Shown here piece by piece: positions 1-9,852 of a stretch of DNA of 64,000 bases. Every line of letters starts with the position of its first letter. Position 1 is the first letter of the stretch. The notes under the pieces are model-generated. The model ran no database searches. It was not told where the DNA came from and saw only the letters and a list, made by a program, of their open reading frames with translations. The position numbers were made by a program, and so were the translations under genes. This DNA is from Mucilaginibacter sp. GTDB taxonomy: Bacteria; Bacteroidota; Bacteroidia; Sphingobacteriales; Sphingobacteriaceae. The stretch is from the NCBI GenBank assembly GCA_028288025.1, contig JAQBOM010000022.1, positions 52,494 through 116,493 on the forward strand, written 5' to 3'.

Positions 1-2
1 TT

Positions 3-1355
3 TTGCTGGTTATTCTTGTTATTGCCGTATTGCTTTATTTAAAGAAGCCGGTTAGTGCCGATGGTGTTTCTGCTGAAGAGCTAGAGCGGATAAAAGTTGA
101 GAATAATACGCTGCGTATCGCCTTCGCTAAAGCGGAAGAAGGCATATCGCGGTTAAGCATTGAACGCGACAAGGCCGACAAGCAATTGTTGGATGAGCGC
201 ATTCGTTATGAAGGCCTTGTAACCAATTTAAACCAGGAATTACTCGCCGAAAAAAACCGGATGGCGAAAGCTGAGGAACAATTTATTGCGCAACGTGCAC
301 GCTTAACTGACCAGGAAAAATCTATCCACGAAATACAGCAAAAGTTTCAGCTTGAATTTCAAAATGTGGCCAATAAGTTGCTGGATGAGAAATCACAAAA
401 ATTTGTTGAGACGAACCGTGCCAACCTGGATATTTTGTTGAACCCCCTCAAAGAAAATATTAAAGCATTTGAGGAGAAGGTGGACAAGGTGTACAATATG
501 GAAGCCGCCGAGCGGAATACGCTAAAAGGTGTGATCACCCAGTTGATGGATCTGAATAAGCTGATCAGCAATGAGGCGCAAAATTTGACCAAAGCCTTAA
601 AAGGCGATAATAAAAAACAGGGCAACTGGGGCGAGGTGATCTTAGAAAAAGTACTGGAGCGGTCGGGCCTGGTTAAAGACAGGGAATACCGCCTGCAGGC
701 CAGTTTAAACGGCCATGACGGCTCACGCCTACAGCCCGATGCTATAATCGACCTTCCAGATGAAAAACATTTAATAATTGATTCAAAGGTTTCCCTGGTG
801 GCTTACGAACGTTTGGTTAATTGCGAAACGGAAGACGAACGCAAGTTATATTCAAAAGCGCATGTGGAATCTATCCGTGGCCATGTGCTCAATTTATCTT
901 CCAAAAACTACCACGACCTGTATCAGATCAATTCACCCGATTTTGTGTTGCTTTTTGTGCCGATAGAATCTTCGTTCAGTTTCGCCGTTCAAATTGATTC
1001 GGAACTTTTCAGCGATGCCTGGGATAAGCGGGTGGTTATTGTTAGCCCGTCTACTTTGCTGGCTACCTTACGTACTATCGCCAGCATCTGGAAACAGGAA
1101 CGCCAAAACCGTAACGTGCTCGAAATTGCCCGTTTAAGCGGCGCCATGTATGATAAATTTGTTGGCTTTGTAGGCGATATGGAAGGCCTCGGTAAAAATA
1201 TCAAGCTCAGTCAAACCGCTTATGATAGCGCTTTCAATAAATTGGTTGACGGCAACGGAAATCTGACCAAAACAGCCGAGAAAATTAAAGGGCTGGGGGC
1301 TAAGGCGAATAAGCAATTGGACCAGAAATATATTGGGGAAGAGGAGGCAAATTAA
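3..1355 (+). CDS. rmuC: DNA recombination protein RmuC (5' end probably cut by window edge)
   Basis: RmuC family proteins are membrane-anchored, coiled-coil, nuclease-fold-like proteins that limit recombination between inverted repeats; their biochemical activity is not well defined. The readable protein has a hydrophobic N-terminus (about residues 1-13), a long charged coiled coil (about 20-145) and then the RmuC domain, including GNWGEVILEKVLERSGL near residue 210 and PDAIIDLPDEKHLIIDSKVS shortly after. The only start available in the window is TTG at position 3, inside a membrane helix, so the true start is probably just upstream and a few residues are missing. It is convergent with thiL, 24 bases away. 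The family assignment is firm. Confidence 0.9.
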   Translation: MLVILVIAVLLYLKKPVSADGVSAEELERIKVENNTLRIAFAKAEEGISRLSIERDKADKQLLDERIRYEGLVTNLNQELLAEKNRMAKAEEQFIAQRARLTDQEKSIHEIQQKFQLEFQNVANKLLDEKSQKFVETNRANLDILLNPLKENIKAFEEKVDKVYNMEAAERNTLKGVITQLMDLNKLISNEAQNLTKALKGDNKKQGNWGEVILEKVLERSGLVKDREYRLQASLNGHDGSRLQPDAIIDLPDEKHLIIDSKVSLVAYERLVNCETEDERKLYSKAHVESIRGHVLNLSSKNYHDLYQINSPDFVLLFVPIESSFSFAVQIDSELFSDAWDKRVVIVSPSTLLATLRTIASIWKQERQNRNVLEIARLSGAMYDKFVGFVGDMEGLGKNIKLSQTAYDSAFNKLVDGNGNLTKTAEKIKGLGAKANKQLDQKYIGEEEAN

Positions 1356-1379
1356 ACCTCATGTCATTGCGAACGAGTT

Positions 1380-2420
1380 TTAACTCTTAAACGCATTCCA
1401 CCCCTGGGCCTTTAATGGATGTACATTACCGCTCTTGGTAATGAGATTGCAGCCAGCTGAAGGTTCAGTTACATAACCAATAATAGTAATGTCCATTTTA
1501 AACTTTATCTTATCATAATCGGCTTGTTTAACGGTAAACAGCAGTTCGTAATCTTCGCCGCCGCTTAGGGCGCAAACTGTTGGGTCCAGGTTAAATTCCC
1601 GGGCTGTTTCGAAAGTCATCGGATCTAAAGGAATTTTCTCTTCATATAAATTACAGCCTTTATTGCTTTGTTTGCAGATGTGTAAAAGCTCGGAAGCCAG
1701 TCCATCCGATACATCGATCATCGAAGTTGGTTTAACCTGGATTTCTTTTAACAGATCAATAATATCCCTTCGCGCCTCCGGCTTTAACTGGCGTTCAACG
1801 ATATAATCTTTCCCCTCCAGATCAGGCTGAATATTTGGATTTTCAAGGTATATCATTTTTTCACGTTCAAGCAATTGTAAACCGGTATATGCGCCGCCAA
1901 GGTCGCCAGATACACATATTAAATCGCCTTCCTCGGCTCCGTTACGGTATACTACATCTTTTTCATCGGCATACCCAATTGACGTTACACTAATTACCAG
2001 GCCTTGTTTTGAAGAGGAAGTATCGCCACCTATCAGATCCACATTATATTTTTCACAGGCTAAATAAATGCCTTCATACAATTCTTCAACAGCTTCTAAT
2101 GGGAATTTGCTCGAAATACCGATAGAAACAGTTACCTGTGTAGCTGTACCATTCATGGCATAAATATCACTCAGGTTTACCTGCACTGCCTTATATCCCA
2201 GGTGTTTCAATGGCGTATAAGCCAAATCAAAATGAATGCCTTCCAGCAGCATATCGGTTGAAACCAATACTTTTTTTCCTTTAAAATCAAGCACAGCGGC
2301 ATCATCACCCACGCCTTTTACGGTGCTTTTTTGGGAAATTTTTATATTTTTAGTGAGATAGTCTATTAAGCCGAACTCACCTAATTCTTCGATATTGGTT
2401 CTTTCTTTGTTATCAAACAT
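1380..2420 (-). CDS. thiL: Thiamine-monophosphate kinase
   Basis: ThiL phosphorylates thiamine monophosphate with ATP to make thiamine diphosphate, the last step of the pathway. The glycine-rich GDDAAVL motif lies near the N-terminus, followed by LIGGDTSSS, a SGDLGGAYTG segment and DVSDGLASELLHI, all typical of the PurM/ThiL superfamily. The frame is open to a GTG at 2435, but I prefer the ATG at 2420 (MFDNKERTNIEELGEFGLID), because the extra codons lie in a short intergenic repeat (AATCAGTGAAATCA type) that recurs elsewhere in the window. The protein is 346 residues, normal for the family. nadA lies upstream on the same strand. No other thiamine gene and no visible TPP riboswitch are next to it. 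Confidence 0.93.
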   Translation of the reverse strand: MFDNKERTNIEELGEFGLIDYLTKNIKISQKSTVKGVGDDAAVLDFKGKKVLVSTDMLLEGIHFDLAYTPLKHLGYKAVQVNLSDIYAMNGTATQVTVSIGISSKFPLEAVEELYEGIYLACEKYNVDLIGGDTSSSKQGLVISVTSIGYADEKDVVYRNGAEEGDLICVSGDLGGAYTGLQLLEREKMIYLENPNIQPDLEGKDYIVERQLKPEARRDIIDLLKEIQVKPTSMIDVSDGLASELLHICKQSNKGCNLYEEKIPLDPMTFETAREFNLDPTVCALSGGEDYELLFTVKQADYDKIKFKMDITIIGYVTEPSAGCNLITKSGNVHPLKAQGWNAFKS

Positions 2421-2424
2421 ATTT

Positions 2425-2516
2425 GATGATTTCACTGATTGTTAGTTGATTACACCTATTGTGAGAAACAATTACACCGATTAATCCGTGCAATCATTCT
2501 CAAATCGGTGAAATCA
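2425..2516. repeat. Short intergenic repeats of the AATCGGTGAAATCA type between thiL and nadA
   Basis: The gap between thiL and nadA carries several copies of one short motif in both orientations: TTTCACTGATT at 2429-2439, ATTACACCGATT at 2471-2482 and AATCGGTGAAATCA at 2503-2516. The same motif family flanks the polA-tag gap at 56814-56972. The nadA stop codon (2514-2516) lies inside the last copy. The pattern is read directly; its mobility or function is unknown. Confidence 0.6.
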
Positions 2517-3506
2517 CAGGCCCAACCGGGCCGAAATAGATAGCATTCTTTCAATTGGTTTTACTGCTTTTTCTATAATATCCTGCGGGACATAAATTTC
2601 AGGCATTTCATTTTTTATACACAGGTATAGTTTTTCAAGCGTATTTCTTTTCATGTGCGGGCAATCGTTACAGGCGCAATTATTATTTGGCGGCGCCGGT
2701 ATAAATGTTTTATCCGGGTTTTCCTTTTGCATCTGGTGGATGATACCTGCTTCGGTAGCCACTATAAATTCTTTATCAGGATGACCGGAAGCATATTTTA
2801 AAATCCCTGTTGTCGACCCTATATAATCGGCCATTTTTAATATAGCATCCTCACATTCAGGATGTGCCAGTAATTTCGCACCAGGATGTCTCTCTTTTAG
2901 CCTGGTTATTTTCTCTCTCGAAAAAATCTCGTGCACCATACAGGCGCCGTTCCATAAAACCAAATCCCGTCCTGTTTTCTTTGCCACATAAGCCCCAAGG
3001 TTTTTATCCGGTCCAAATATTATTTTCTGGTCTTTTGGTAAGCTTTCAACAATTTGAACTGCATTGCTTGATGTACACACAATATCGCTCATTGCTTTCA
3101 GTTCGGCGGTACAGTTCACATATGTGATCACCAGGTGGTTGGGATAAGCTTCCTTAAACCTTTTGAATAAATGCGCCGGGCAGCTGTCTGCCAATGAGCA
3201 GCCTGCCTTTAAGTCGGGTAGTAAAACTTTTTTTGAAGGAGATAAAATTTTGGCTGTTTCGGCCATAAAATGAACGCCGGCAAAAACAATAATGTCAGCA
3301 TCTGTTTTAGCGGCCTGCTGCGATAATCCCAAACTATCGCCAATATAATCGGCAATATCCTGTATATCAGGTTCCTGGTAATAATGAGCAAGTATAACCG
3401 CATTTTTTTCTTTTTTTAACTTCTCTATTTCCGCAAAAAGATCGAGCGAGGGATCAATTTCTTCCTCCGCAAAACCCTTCACATTTATTTCCTCTAAGGT
3501 ATCCAT
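2514..3506 (-). CDS. nadA: Quinolinate synthase A
   Basis: NadA condenses iminoaspartate with dihydroxyacetone phosphate to quinolinate using an oxygen-sensitive [4Fe-4S] cluster, the second step of de novo NAD synthesis. The 330-residue protein has the [19 protein letters not shown] start of the catalytic core and candidate cluster cysteines in [20 protein letters not shown] and [10 protein letters not shown]. Length and layout match bacterial NadA. It starts with ATG at 3506 and is divergent from nadB, which supplies its substrate; the two share a 407-base upstream region. Here the nad genes are divergent rather than in one operon, and no nadC is in the window. Confidence 0.96.
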   Translation of the reverse strand: MDTLEEINVKGFAEEEIDPSLDLFAEIEKLKKEKNAVILAHYYQEPDIQDIADYIGDSLGLSQQAAKTDADIIVFAGVHFMAETAKILSPSKKVLLPDLKAGCSLADSCPAHLFKRFKEAYPNHLVITYVNCTAELKAMSDIVCTSSNAVQIVESLPKDQKIIFGPDKNLGAYVAKKTGRDLVLWNGACMVHEIFSREKITRLKERHPGAKLLAHPECEDAILKMADYIGSTTGILKYASGHPDKEFIVATEAGIIHQMQKENPDKTFIPAPPNNNCACNDCPHMKRNTLEKLYLCIKNEMPEIYVPQDIIEKAVKPIERMLSISARLGL

Positions 3507-3913
3507 TTCAACAATTCAATTAATAACAATTACTTTTTATATATAAATAAAACTATTGTTATTGGTGTGTTAGTTATGTGAAAAACTACTTTCGCAGTTG
3601 TAGTAAAATCTTTTTTATAATTATTTATTAACAAAAATTATATTTTTTTTAAGCTCATTAAATTGATTTTTAGATTTTTATAGTGAGCAAGTTTTAATGT
3701 AAAAATTTTTTTGTGGATATTTTATTACTTCTTAAAATGTTAGCTTTGACGCTTTGACGGCTCAAAAGTCGCTGAAAATTAATTAAGAAAAGCACGACCT
3801 ACCAGAGTTGTTCACTAACTATTTATTTGTTAGGTATTTGTTTACACAAAATTAACATCTTTTATACTGCTTATTAACACCATAACAAATTTTACACATA
3901 GCTTATATAATAT
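3507..3913. promoter_or_regulatory. Divergent nadA/nadB upstream region
   Basis: This AT-rich 407-base region holds no convincing reading frame and must carry the promoters of both nad genes. On the plus strand, TAGCTTTG at 3741-3748 matches the Bacteroidota -7 consensus TAnnTTTG and is followed by a direct repeat of GCTTTGAC. A TTTG at 3710-3713 is somewhat too far upstream (27 bases) to be an ideal -33 box. I see no recognisable riboswitch or named operator. Confidence 0.35.
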
Positions 3914-5506
3914 ATGACCAGAACTGTTGATTTCCTGGTAGTGGGATCTGGTATAGCCGGGTTGAGTTTTGCACTAAAGGCTGCAAAACATGGTAAAGTT
4001 CTGATAGTTACAAAATCGAACGAAGATGAATCCAACACTAAGTACGCCCAGGGTGGGGTAGCGGTGGTTGTGGATAAAAAAGAGGATTCCTTTGAAAAAC
4101 ATATAAAAGACACGTTAATATCCGGCGATGGGCTTTGTGATGTTGAAGTTGTTGAAGCTGTTATTAAAGAGGGCCCGGATCGTGTCAGGGAAATTATAGA
4201 TTACGGAACCAACTTTGACAAGACGAACGAAGGTTTTTACGACCTGGCAAAAGAAGGCGGCCATTCCGAATTCCGTGTGCTGCATTATAAGGATATAACT
4301 GGTTTTGAGATCGAAAGGGCTTTATTGGAAGAAATTCATAACAATCCGAATATTGAAATATTGACCCACTATTTCGCGGTAGACCTGATCACTCAACACC
4401 ATTTAGGCGTATTTGTAGATAAATCAACTACTGATATTACTTGTTATGGTATCTATGCTTTTAATAACGAAACCAAAAACGTTGAGAAAATACTTTCGAA
4501 AGTAACGGTAATGGCTTCAGGCGGCGCCGGGCATATATATTCAATTACTACCAATCCAACAATAGCTACCGGCGATGGCGTGGCTATGGTTTACCGTGCG
4601 AAGGGAAAGGTCAGGAATATGGAATTTATCCAGTTTCATCCAACGGCCTTATATAACCCGGGCGAATATCCTTCTTTCCTGATATCCGAGGCGGTACGGG
4701 GGTTTGGCGGTATATTAAAGCGGACCAACGGTGAAGAGTTTATGCATGAATATGATGAGCGTAAATCACTGGCGCCACGGGATATTACCGCCCGTGCAAT
4801 TGATGCTGAAATAAAAAAATCAGGCGAGGACTTTGTTTACCTTGATGTACGGCACCGCAGCAAAAAAGATATATTAAATCATTTCCCGAATATATATGCC
4901 AAATGCCTTGATATAGGTATCGATATGACCAAGGATATGATACCGGTGGCGCCGGCCAGTCATTACATGTGCGGCGGTGTAATGGTCGATCATGTAGGGC
5001 GGTCGTCGCTGATGCGGCTGTATGCTTGCGGCGAGTGTTCATCCACCGGCTTGCATGGCGCTAACCGCCTGGCTTCAAATTCGTTGTTAGAGGCGCTTGT
5101 ATTTGCGCACAGGATATATGAAGATGCCATTTCGCGACTTAAAAAAATAACCATTCCCGAAAATATTCCCGACTGGGATGAAAAGGGCGTACAGTTATCA
5201 AATGAAGATATCCTGGTAACGCATAACGTACGCGAAATGCAAAAGATAATGAATGACTATGTGGGGATTGTCCGCTCCGATTTTAGGCTCGAGCGTGCCA
5301 TGCGCCGCCTGGGTTTATTGTATGAAGAGACTGAAGCATTTTATAAACGAACCAAACTATCGGTAAAGCTTTGTGAGCTGAGGAATTTAATACAGGTTTC
5401 GTATATTGTGGTAAAATCAGCCATGATGCGGAAGGAAAGCAGGGGGCTGCATTCAACAACGGATTACCCGTTTCACGCGGAGGTTATTGAGGATACGGTA
5501 TTTTAG
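3914..5506 (+). CDS. nadB: L-aspartate oxidase
   Basis: NadB is an FAD flavoenzyme of the succinate dehydrogenase/fumarate reductase superfamily that oxidises L-aspartate to iminoaspartate for NadA. The N-terminal dinucleotide fold VVGSGIAGLSFALKAAKHG is followed by TKYAQGGVAVV, MEFIQFHPTAL and the C-terminal FAD-contact motif HGANRLASNSLLEALVFAHR. The protein is 530 residues, in the family range. It is divergent from nadA. tRNA-Gly on the opposite strand begins directly after its stop codon, so any nadB terminator must lie within or beyond that tRNA. Confidence 0.96.
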   Translation: MTRTVDFLVVGSGIAGLSFALKAAKHGKVLIVTKSNEDESNTKYAQGGVAVVVDKKEDSFEKHIKDTLISGDGLCDVEVVEAVIKEGPDRVREIIDYGTNFDKTNEGFYDLAKEGGHSEFRVLHYKDITGFEIERALLEEIHNNPNIEILTHYFAVDLITQHHLGVFVDKSTTDITCYGIYAFNNETKNVEKILSKVTVMASGGAGHIYSITTNPTIATGDGVAMVYRAKGKVRNMEFIQFHPTALYNPGEYPSFLISEAVRGFGGILKRTNGEEFMHEYDERKSLAPRDITARAIDAEIKKSGEDFVYLDVRHRSKKDILNHFPNIYAKCLDIGIDMTKDMIPVAPASHYMCGGVMVDHVGRSSLMRLYACGECSSTGLHGANRLASNSLLEALVFAHRIYEDAISRLKKITIPENIPDWDEKGVQLSNEDILVTHNVREMQKIMNDYVGIVRSDFRLERAMRRLGLLYEETEAFYKRTKLSVKLCELRNLIQVSYIVVKSAMMRKESRGLHSTTDYPFHAEVIEDTVF

Positions 5507-5579
5507 AGCGGAAAACGGGATTCGAACCCGCGGCCTTCAGTTTGGGAAACTGATGCTCTACCAACTGAGCTATTTCCGC
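5507..5579 (-). tRNA. tRNA-Gly (anticodon CCC)
   Basis: Reading the minus strand gives a full cloverleaf: acceptor GCGGAAA pairs with TTTCCGC, then a D arm with AGTTGGTAGA, an anticodon stem TCAGT/ACTGA enclosing TTCCCAA (anticodon CCC), and a T arm with TTCGAAT. The discriminator base is U and the 3' CCA is not encoded. A CCC anticodon reads GGG glycine codons, and the unpaired U discriminator fits bacterial tRNA-Gly. It sits tail to tail with nadB with no spacing. Confidence 0.95.
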
Positions 5580-5650
5580 TTACAATATGATACATCAAAC
5601 ATAAATAAATTATCAATAATTCAGACATTCAATAAATCAATAATTACCAC

Positions 5651-6163
5651 ATGCCGGTCATTCTCCCTGTAAAAAACATAAGCCCTTCATGGGGAACCGA
5701 TTGCTTCATTGCCGAAAATGCCACCATTGTGGGTGATGTGGTAATGGGAGATAAGTGCTCTGTTTGGTTCAATGCCGTTATCCGGGGAGATGTGCATTAT
5801 ATCAAGATTGGCAACAACACCAATATACAGGATGGCGCGGTTATTCATTGTACCTATTTATACGCGCCTACCAATATCGGCAGCAATGTATCCATTGGCC
5901 ACAATGCATTGGTTCATGGCTGCACGCTGCACGACCATGTTTTAGTCGGCATGGGCGCTATCGTGATGGACCATGCAGTAGTAGAGGAATTTGTGATCAT
6001 CGGTGCAGGGTCGGTGGTTCTGGAAAAAACCATTTGCGAGTCCGGCTTCCTATATGCCGGCACACCGGCAAAAAAGATCAAACCGCTGACCGATGAGCAG
6101 AAAGAAATGCTAAAGAAACTGCCTAACAACTATATTATGTACGCTGGTTGGTTTAAGGCGTAA
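5651..6163 (+). CDS. Gamma-class carbonic anhydrase family protein (left-handed beta-helix)
   Basis: The protein is 170 residues of hexapeptide repeats that fold as a left-handed beta-helix trimer, as in gamma-carbonic anhydrases and YrdA/PaaY-like proteins. The motifs VIRGDVHYIKIGNNTNIQDG, VIHC and IGHNALVHGC hold the histidines that bind the metal in this family. By family it would hydrate CO2 to bicarbonate or be an inactive relative; activity cannot be read from the sequence. The start at 5651 was chosen because MPVILPVKNISP is a typical N-terminus. Its last 11 bases overlap the convergent lipoprotein gene. Confidence 0.85.
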   Translation: MPVILPVKNISPSWGTDCFIAENATIVGDVVMGDKCSVWFNAVIRGDVHYIKIGNNTNIQDGAVIHCTYLYAPTNIGSNVSIGHNALVHGCTLHDHVLVGMGAIVMDHAVVEEFVIIGAGSVVLEKTICESGFLYAGTPAKKIKPLTDEQKEMLKKLPNNYIMYAGWFKA

Positions 6164-7796
6164 CTGGCTCTTTTGGAATGGTGATCGGTATATCCTGTTC
6201 CCAGTTTGGCCTTAAGGTGATTACGGTTTCATCCACCCAAATATTTTCCGGCTGGATCTTTCGTTTCACGTTGCCGCTATCCCAAATTCCGTTGTTATTG
6301 TCATCATAAACAACACGTACGCGGTATTTGCCCGTTATATAGTTTTTGTAGATTATGGTTGTGGATTTACGGATGACATCACTTCGCAAAAGAACTTTTT
6401 GTTCATTGAGCAACTCCACGATGTATGATTTGCCCGTGTCCGGGACAGTAATCGCCAAATTTAAAACACTATAGTTTTCCGGCTTATCAACCTGGAATTT
6501 TTTAGGCGCCCGTTTATTTTTATCGCCATATATATCAGTAAACGCGCCTTCGTTTATAGTTAGCGTATAATTGGCGTTCTGCTTCCAGCGATACCTTAAC
6601 GTAAAAAGCCTTGTATCTGCCGGATCCTTTACTATTGTAAAATTACTTACCTCTGTAGAGTCCTCTTTTAATGTAATGAGCGATTGGTCAAAGGTTTCGG
6701 TGGGGAAATTGGCTTTAATGGTGAGGTCCGTTCCCGGTTTAAGTTTATCATCCCTGTTAACATTGTATTGGAAGTTCAGATACCTGGCAAAGCTTTCTTT
6801 CCTGCTTTTCTTTTTATAGAAAGTATCAATGGGCTTATCGTTATCGAACAATACCATGCGTATTGAATCAAAGTCCATGTTTCTCATAAATACAATAGCG
6901 GTATCTTTCGTTTTGCTGAAGTCCACTATTTTTTGACTGTCGAAACCTTGCGGATAGGTAACTACGAGCGAGGGGTTTTGCAGCTTTTTATTAAAGGTGA
7001 AGAACATTTTGCCATCGCCGTCAAACCTGTTGTCGACGAGCCGGAATTTATCGGGCGTTTGCTTAAACAGCTTCAGCTCGATATTGGCTGTATCCTTTGT
7101 AAGATGGAGGACGTTTTTGCTAAAAGCGATCAGCTCATTATCGTTATCGTATATTTTATTTGGACTATTTTCTTTTAAAGCGTAAATACGGTAATTATCA
7201 GGATGCAGGTTGTTAAGGGTAAAATTGCCGGCTGTGTCTGTCGACGTATAAATCGTCGGCCTCTTTTTTCCAAACAGCAGTGAGTCCTGTTTTAGCGTGA
7301 AGAGCATAACGGTCGCTTCCTTTTCTTTTTCCTGGGTAAGGGTGTTGATCACCGATCCGGAAACGCTCAGCGAATCAATATGGCTACCGGTAGAAAAGAC
7401 GTAAGTGAAGTTTTTAAGAATATTCCCTTCATTTACATCCTGTATAGCTTTGCCGAAATTTATTACATAGGTCGTATTTTTTTCAAGGGTATCTTTGAGC
7501 GTAATGACAATGCTTTTTTTGCTGATGGCATAGTCTGGCAATTTGGCCGGCGTTGGGCTCATCGTAATTTCCGAGAACGGGTTGTTTAGTTTGAAGAACT
7601 CGTCAAAGTCGAGCCGGATTTGTTTGACGTTAAAGTTTCTTGTCATATTTGGGGGCGTCGCCTTCAACAGCTTGGGTGGGGCAAGGTCGCGCGGGCCACC
7701 CTGGGGCAATTGACGGTTCGCACAACCAAATAAAAGAAGACCAAGAAAAAAACAGGATAAAAACTTTAAGAAAATAGGCCCGGGTTTATTTGACAT
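6153..7796 (-). CDS. Ig-like domain (SbsA-type) lipoprotein of the PQGG-P family
   Basis: This 547-residue protein begins with a lipoprotein signal (FFLGLLLFGC) and, right after the lipidated cysteine, the phylum-typical stretch QLPQGGPRDLAPPKL. An N-terminal Ig-like domain (about residues 40-140) resembles SbsA_Ig domains, and the rest is beta-rich, with a C-terminal segment (DDNNNGIWDSG) resembling a calcium-binding loop. The family is common and essentially uncharacterised in Bacteroidota; it is probably attached to the outer membrane. It lies downstream of mnmG on the same strand, 115 bases away, and is convergent with the carbonic anhydrase-like gene. Confidence 0.75.
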   Translation of the reverse strand: MSNKPGPIFLKFLSCFFLGLLLFGCANRQLPQGGPRDLAPPKLLKATPPNMTRNFNVKQIRLDFDEFFKLNNPFSEITMSPTPAKLPDYAISKKSIVITLKDTLEKNTTYVINFGKAIQDVNEGNILKNFTYVFSTGSHIDSLSVSGSVINTLTQEKEKEATVMLFTLKQDSLLFGKKRPTIYTSTDTAGNFTLNNLHPDNYRIYALKENSPNKIYDNDNELIAFSKNVLHLTKDTANIELKLFKQTPDKFRLVDNRFDGDGKMFFTFNKKLQNPSLVVTYPQGFDSQKIVDFSKTKDTAIVFMRNMDFDSIRMVLFDNDKPIDTFYKKKSRKESFARYLNFQYNVNRDDKLKPGTDLTIKANFPTETFDQSLITLKEDSTEVSNFTIVKDPADTRLFTLRYRWKQNANYTLTINEGAFTDIYGDKNKRAPKKFQVDKPENYSVLNLAITVPDTGKSYIVELLNEQKVLLRSDVIRKSTTIIYKNYITGKYRVRVVYDDNNNGIWDSGNVKRKIQPENIWVDETVITLRPNWEQDIPITIPKEPVTP

Positions 7797-7911
7797 AGTT
7801 TTTAAGCGATATAAACGATTTTCTTATTTTAACGAGCGTTGATATTAAAAATCAAAAATAATTGATTTAATGCAATTTGCCACAACATGCTTATTATCAG
7901 GTAGTTATGTG

Positions 7912-9774
7912 CTATCTTGATATGTGAACCATTAAAACCGATATATCCGACGGTGTTACGCCCGAAATACGCGATGCCTGGCCTAATGTACGCGGTTTTA
8001 TTTTCATTAACTTTTCCCGCGCTTCTTTTGAAAGTGAAACGAGGTGATGATAATCAAATTCAGGATTAATTTCTTTATCCTCCATTTTTTTCATCCGTCC
8101 TACAATATCCAATTCCTTTTCAAAATAACTCTCATATTTAATTTTTATTTCAGCCTGTTCAATAGTTTCTTTATCGTAGTCGGCCAGTAAATTATTTAAA
8201 GACTCATCCGCGCGTTTCAAGTCTTCAAAACCAACCTGTGGCCGGCTTATTAAATTAAACAATTTTGTATTTTGATTTAGCGGCGATGTTCCCAGTTCCT
8301 CCAGCAACGAATTTACGCTTGACGGATCAATCGATTTTGACCGGGTAAAGGCGACAATATCGTCGGAGTTTTTTATTTTTCGGGTCACCTTTTCCAGCCG
8401 CTCATCGCTGATCAGGCCCAGCTCGTGGCCGATGGGACTTAATCGTATGTCGGCATTATCCTGGCGTAAAAGCAACCGGTGTTCGGCCCGTGATGTAAAC
8501 ATCCTGTATGGCTCCTCGGTTCCTTTTGTTACCAGGTCGTCGATCAATACGCCAATGTACGACTCTGATCTTTTCATGATGAGCTCGTGCTTTTGGTTTA
8601 TTTTTTGATGCGCGTTAATACCTGCAATGAACCCTTGTGAGGCGGCTTCCTCATAGCCGGTCGTGCCGTTGATCTGGCCGGCAAAATAAAGATTGCTGAT
8701 CAGTTTTGTTTCGAGTGTTAAACCCAACTGCGTAGGTGGGAAATAATCGTATTCAATGGCATATCCCGGGCGGAACATTTTAGCGCTCTCAAAGCCCGGT
8801 ATCTGGATGAGCGCCTTGTATTGAATATCCTCCGGCAATGAAGTTGAAAAGCCGTTAACATAAATTTCAACAGTGTTCCAACCCTCCGGTTCCACAAATA
8901 TCTGGTGCCTGTCGCGTTCGGCGAAGCGGTTGATCTTGTCCTCAATGGAAGGGCAATACCGTGGCCCAAGCCCTTTGATGCGCCCGGTAAACATTGGGGA
9001 TTTCTCAAAACCTTCTTTCAGGGTTTCATGCACCTGGGGGTTGGTATAGGTTATCCAGCAACAGCGTTGCTCCTTCGCAAGTTCCACGTCGGTATACGAG
9101 AAACGCCCGCGCTCTTCATCGCCCCACTGTTCTTCCATTAGTGAATAATTCAAGCTGCGGCCATCTACACGGGGAGGTGTACCTGTCTTCATTCTGCCAG
9201 AATCAAAACCAAGTTCGACCAATTGTTCGGTTAAGCCGGTAGCTGCTTTCTCGCCTGTCCGGCCTCCGCCGAAACGCTTTTCGCCTATATGAATAAGTCC
9301 GTTTAAGAAGGTGCCGTTAGTTAAGACGACAGCATCCGATTCTATTTCTATCCCCAGCGATGTCCGCACGCCGGCAATAGTGTTGTTCTTTACAAGAAGG
9401 GACGTAACCGTATCTTGCCAAAAATCGACGTTTGGGGTTCGCTCAAGCGCTAGGCGCCACTCTTCTGCAAAACGCATGCGGTCGCTTTGGGCGCGCGGGC
9501 TCCACATGGCAGGGCCTTTTGAGCGGTTCAGCATCCTGAATTGCAAAGATGTTTTATCTGTAATAATACCGGAATAGCCACCCATTGCGTCAATTTCGCG
9601 GACGATTTGCCCCTTAGCCACGCCGCCCATAGCCGGGTTGCAGCTCATTTGTGCAATGACCCCCATGTTCATGGTGATGAGTAAGACGGACGAGCCAAGG
9701 TTGACCGCCGCCGCTGCTGCTTCACATCCGGCATGGCCGGCACCCACAACAATTACATTGTATTTTTTAAACAT
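7912..9774 (-). CDS. mnmG: tRNA uridine-5-carboxymethylaminomethyl(34) synthesis enzyme MnmG
   Basis: MnmG (GidA) is the FAD-dependent subunit of the MnmE-MnmG complex that adds the cmnm5 group to the wobble uridine of several tRNAs. The N-terminal [19 protein letters not shown] is the FAD site. The family signature [19 protein letters not shown], the [18 protein letters not shown] motif and the [16 protein letters not shown] motif are all present, and the 620-residue length is standard. It starts with ATG at 9774. Two parS sites lie just upstream, which fits the frequent origin-proximal location of gidA. No mnmE or rsmG is beside it. Confidence 0.97.
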   Translation of the reverse strand: MFKKYNVIVVGAGHAGCEAAAAAVNLGSSVLLITMNMGVIAQMSCNPAMGGVAKGQIVREIDAMGGYSGIITDKTSLQFRMLNRSKGPAMWSPRAQSDRMRFAEEWRLALERTPNVDFWQDTVTSLLVKNNTIAGVRTSLGIEIESDAVVLTNGTFLNGLIHIGEKRFGGGRTGEKAATGLTEQLVELGFDSGRMKTGTPPRVDGRSLNYSLMEEQWGDEERGRFSYTDVELAKEQRCCWITYTNPQVHETLKEGFEKSPMFTGRIKGLGPRYCPSIEDKINRFAERDRHQIFVEPEGWNTVEIYVNGFSTSLPEDIQYKALIQIPGFESAKMFRPGYAIEYDYFPPTQLGLTLETKLISNLYFAGQINGTTGYEEAASQGFIAGINAHQKINQKHELIMKRSESYIGVLIDDLVTKGTEEPYRMFTSRAEHRLLLRQDNADIRLSPIGHELGLISDERLEKVTRKIKNSDDIVAFTRSKSIDPSSVNSLLEELGTSPLNQNTKLFNLISRPQVGFEDLKRADESLNNLLADYDKETIEQAEIKIKYESYFEKELDIVGRMKKMEDKEINPEFDYHHLVSLSKEAREKLMKIKPRTLGQASRISGVTPSDISVLMVHISR

Positions 9775-9782
9775 TTTATTTG

Positions 9783-9800
9783 ATGTTCCACGTGGAACAT
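9783..9800. other. parS: parS centromere-like site 1 (ParB binding)
   Basis: The sequence ATGTTCCACGTGGAACAT is a perfect 18-base palindrome, and its 16-base core TGTTCCACGTGGAACA fits the ParB/Spo0J site consensus TGTTnCACGTGnAACA. It lies 8 bases upstream of the mnmG start codon. An identical site lies 69 bases further on. ParB loads onto such sites and drives chromosome segregation with ParA; no parA or parB is in the window. Confidence 0.85.
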
Positions 9801-9852
9801 TGTTTTTCTATTTAAGTCTGTTATTTATTTAACCCTTTAATTCATCACAAAA

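Noticed and set aside
5487..5672. Open frame reading ENGIRTRGLQFGKL across the tRNA-Gly
   Set aside because: This is the well-known false translation of a tRNA on the opposite strand.
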